From the NCBI GenBank assembly GCA_028290305.1, contig JAQGKC010000082.1, positions 1-12,796 of the forward strand: a stretch of DNA of 12,796 bases. Direction: 5' to 3'. This document shows, in pieces, positions 12,470 through 12,796 of this stretch. A model generated the notes under the pieces. That model saw only the letters and a program-made list of their open reading frames with translations, had not been told where the DNA came from and made no database searches. The DNA comes from Bradyrhizobium sp. Lineage in GTDB: Bacteria > Pseudomonadota > Alphaproteobacteria > Rhizobiales > Xanthobacteraceae. Every line of letters starts with the position of its first letter. The first letter of the stretch is position 1. A program made the position numbers and the translations under genes.

Positions 12470-12796
12470 ATGCGTCTGCCCAAGATGACGCTGTTTAAGA
12501 CGACGTTGATCAAGACGACGCCGATCAGATTATCGAAGCCGCCGACCAAATGGCCAGCGAACAAGTGGCGAGCGAACCTGCCGTTTCGGCCAGCGACGAT
12601 CGCGATCGCGGTCGGCGTGCTCGCGCTCTCATTTCTGATCGCGCTGAAGATGCTGGACTGGCTGTCGCAGGGCGGCACGGTGCCTGCCGCCGCGCAACGG
12701 GAATTGCCGCCGCTCCCGCCGGTCGCGCGCAGCTCCTATGTCATAGCCCCGGTTGCCGTGGCGCTGTCGGCCATCCGCGACGCGGCCGACCGGGCC
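12470..12796 (+). CDS. DUF4403-like protein, membrane-anchored N-terminus (partial)
   Basis: ATG 12470 follows GGGGG (12461-12465) and the frame is open to the window end (109 codons). The first 45 residues are basic and threonine/lysine-rich, including a small internal duplication (KTTLIKTTPIR). A single membrane span follows (ATIAIAVGVLALSFLIALKM, about residues 46-66), then a Pro/Ala linker, then SSYVIAPVAVALSAIRDAAD. That last segment resembles the beginning of DUF4403 domains, in which S-x-(V/I)-x-x-P-(V/I)-x-(V/I)-x-L-x-x-(L/I) precedes a helix ending in a proline. DUF4403 proteins are lipid-binding-like tubular domains of uncertain function. The protein would be anchored in the inner membrane with its domain in the periplasm. 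The call rests on a short stretch. Confidence 0.6.
   Translation, partial: MRLPKMTLFKTTLIKTTPIRLSKPPTKWPANKWRANLPFRPATIAIAVGVLALSFLIALKMLDWLSQGGTVPAAAQRELPPLPPVARSSYVIAPVAVALSAIRDAADRA

Overview
The window looks like chromosomal DNA from an alphaproteobacterium of the Bradyrhizobium/Rhodopseudomonas/Nitrobacter group. Three things suggest this: strongly GC-rich coding sequence with long open antisense frames, two families of intergenic palindromic repeats that I recall as abundant in these genomes, and the gene types themselves (PmtA-like methyltransferase, YkuD L,D-transpeptidase, DUF4403-like protein). This assignment is an inference; no rRNA or tRNA gene is present to confirm it.

Layout. 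Positions 1-105 hold the last 34 codons of a cupin-type protein. Positions 108-2525 are a decayed accessory patch. It contains a 5'-truncated, frameshifted tyrosine recombinase, two small unknown genes (one membrane protein, one soluble) in visibly less GC-rich DNA, a rho-independent terminator, a possible minus-strand gene tail, and an aldo/keto reductase remnant with a missing N-terminus and an in-frame TAG. Positions 2598-4208 (minus) encode an intact periplasmic solute-binding protein of the peptide/nickel (family 5) class with no transporter partners in view. Positions 4209-5077 hold no gene I can support, but include a palindromic repeat and a short tandem duplication.

Positions 5078-11312 form the core. 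On the minus strand are a NUDIX hydrolase with a long low-complexity tail and a phosphatidylserine-decarboxylase-like proenzyme. Diverging from the latter only 35 bp away is a 554-residue class III (glutamate-1-semialdehyde-aminomutase-like) PLP enzyme. Beyond it, converging on it, lie three minus-strand genes in the order glycosyltransferase (GT4), PmtA-like N-methyltransferase and Mpo1/DUF962-like membrane protein. PS decarboxylation to PE followed by PE methylation to PC is an established route, so the decarboxylase and methyltransferase make sense together. The GT4, the 2-hydroxy-fatty-acid-oxygenase-like protein and the PLP enzyme suggest a wider membrane-lipid remodelling locus (inference). 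The glycosyltransferase gene and the Mpo1-like gene share a 29-bp upstream motif (22 of 29 identical), the best internal hint of common control.

Positions 11588-12288 hold an L,D-transpeptidase gene that appears to have lost one base, followed by a strong terminator. The window ends inside a DUF4403-like membrane-anchored protein (12470 onward). I see no CRISPR array, rRNA or tRNA, intact transposase or recognisable defence system. The most interesting content is the lipid locus with its shared regulatory motif.
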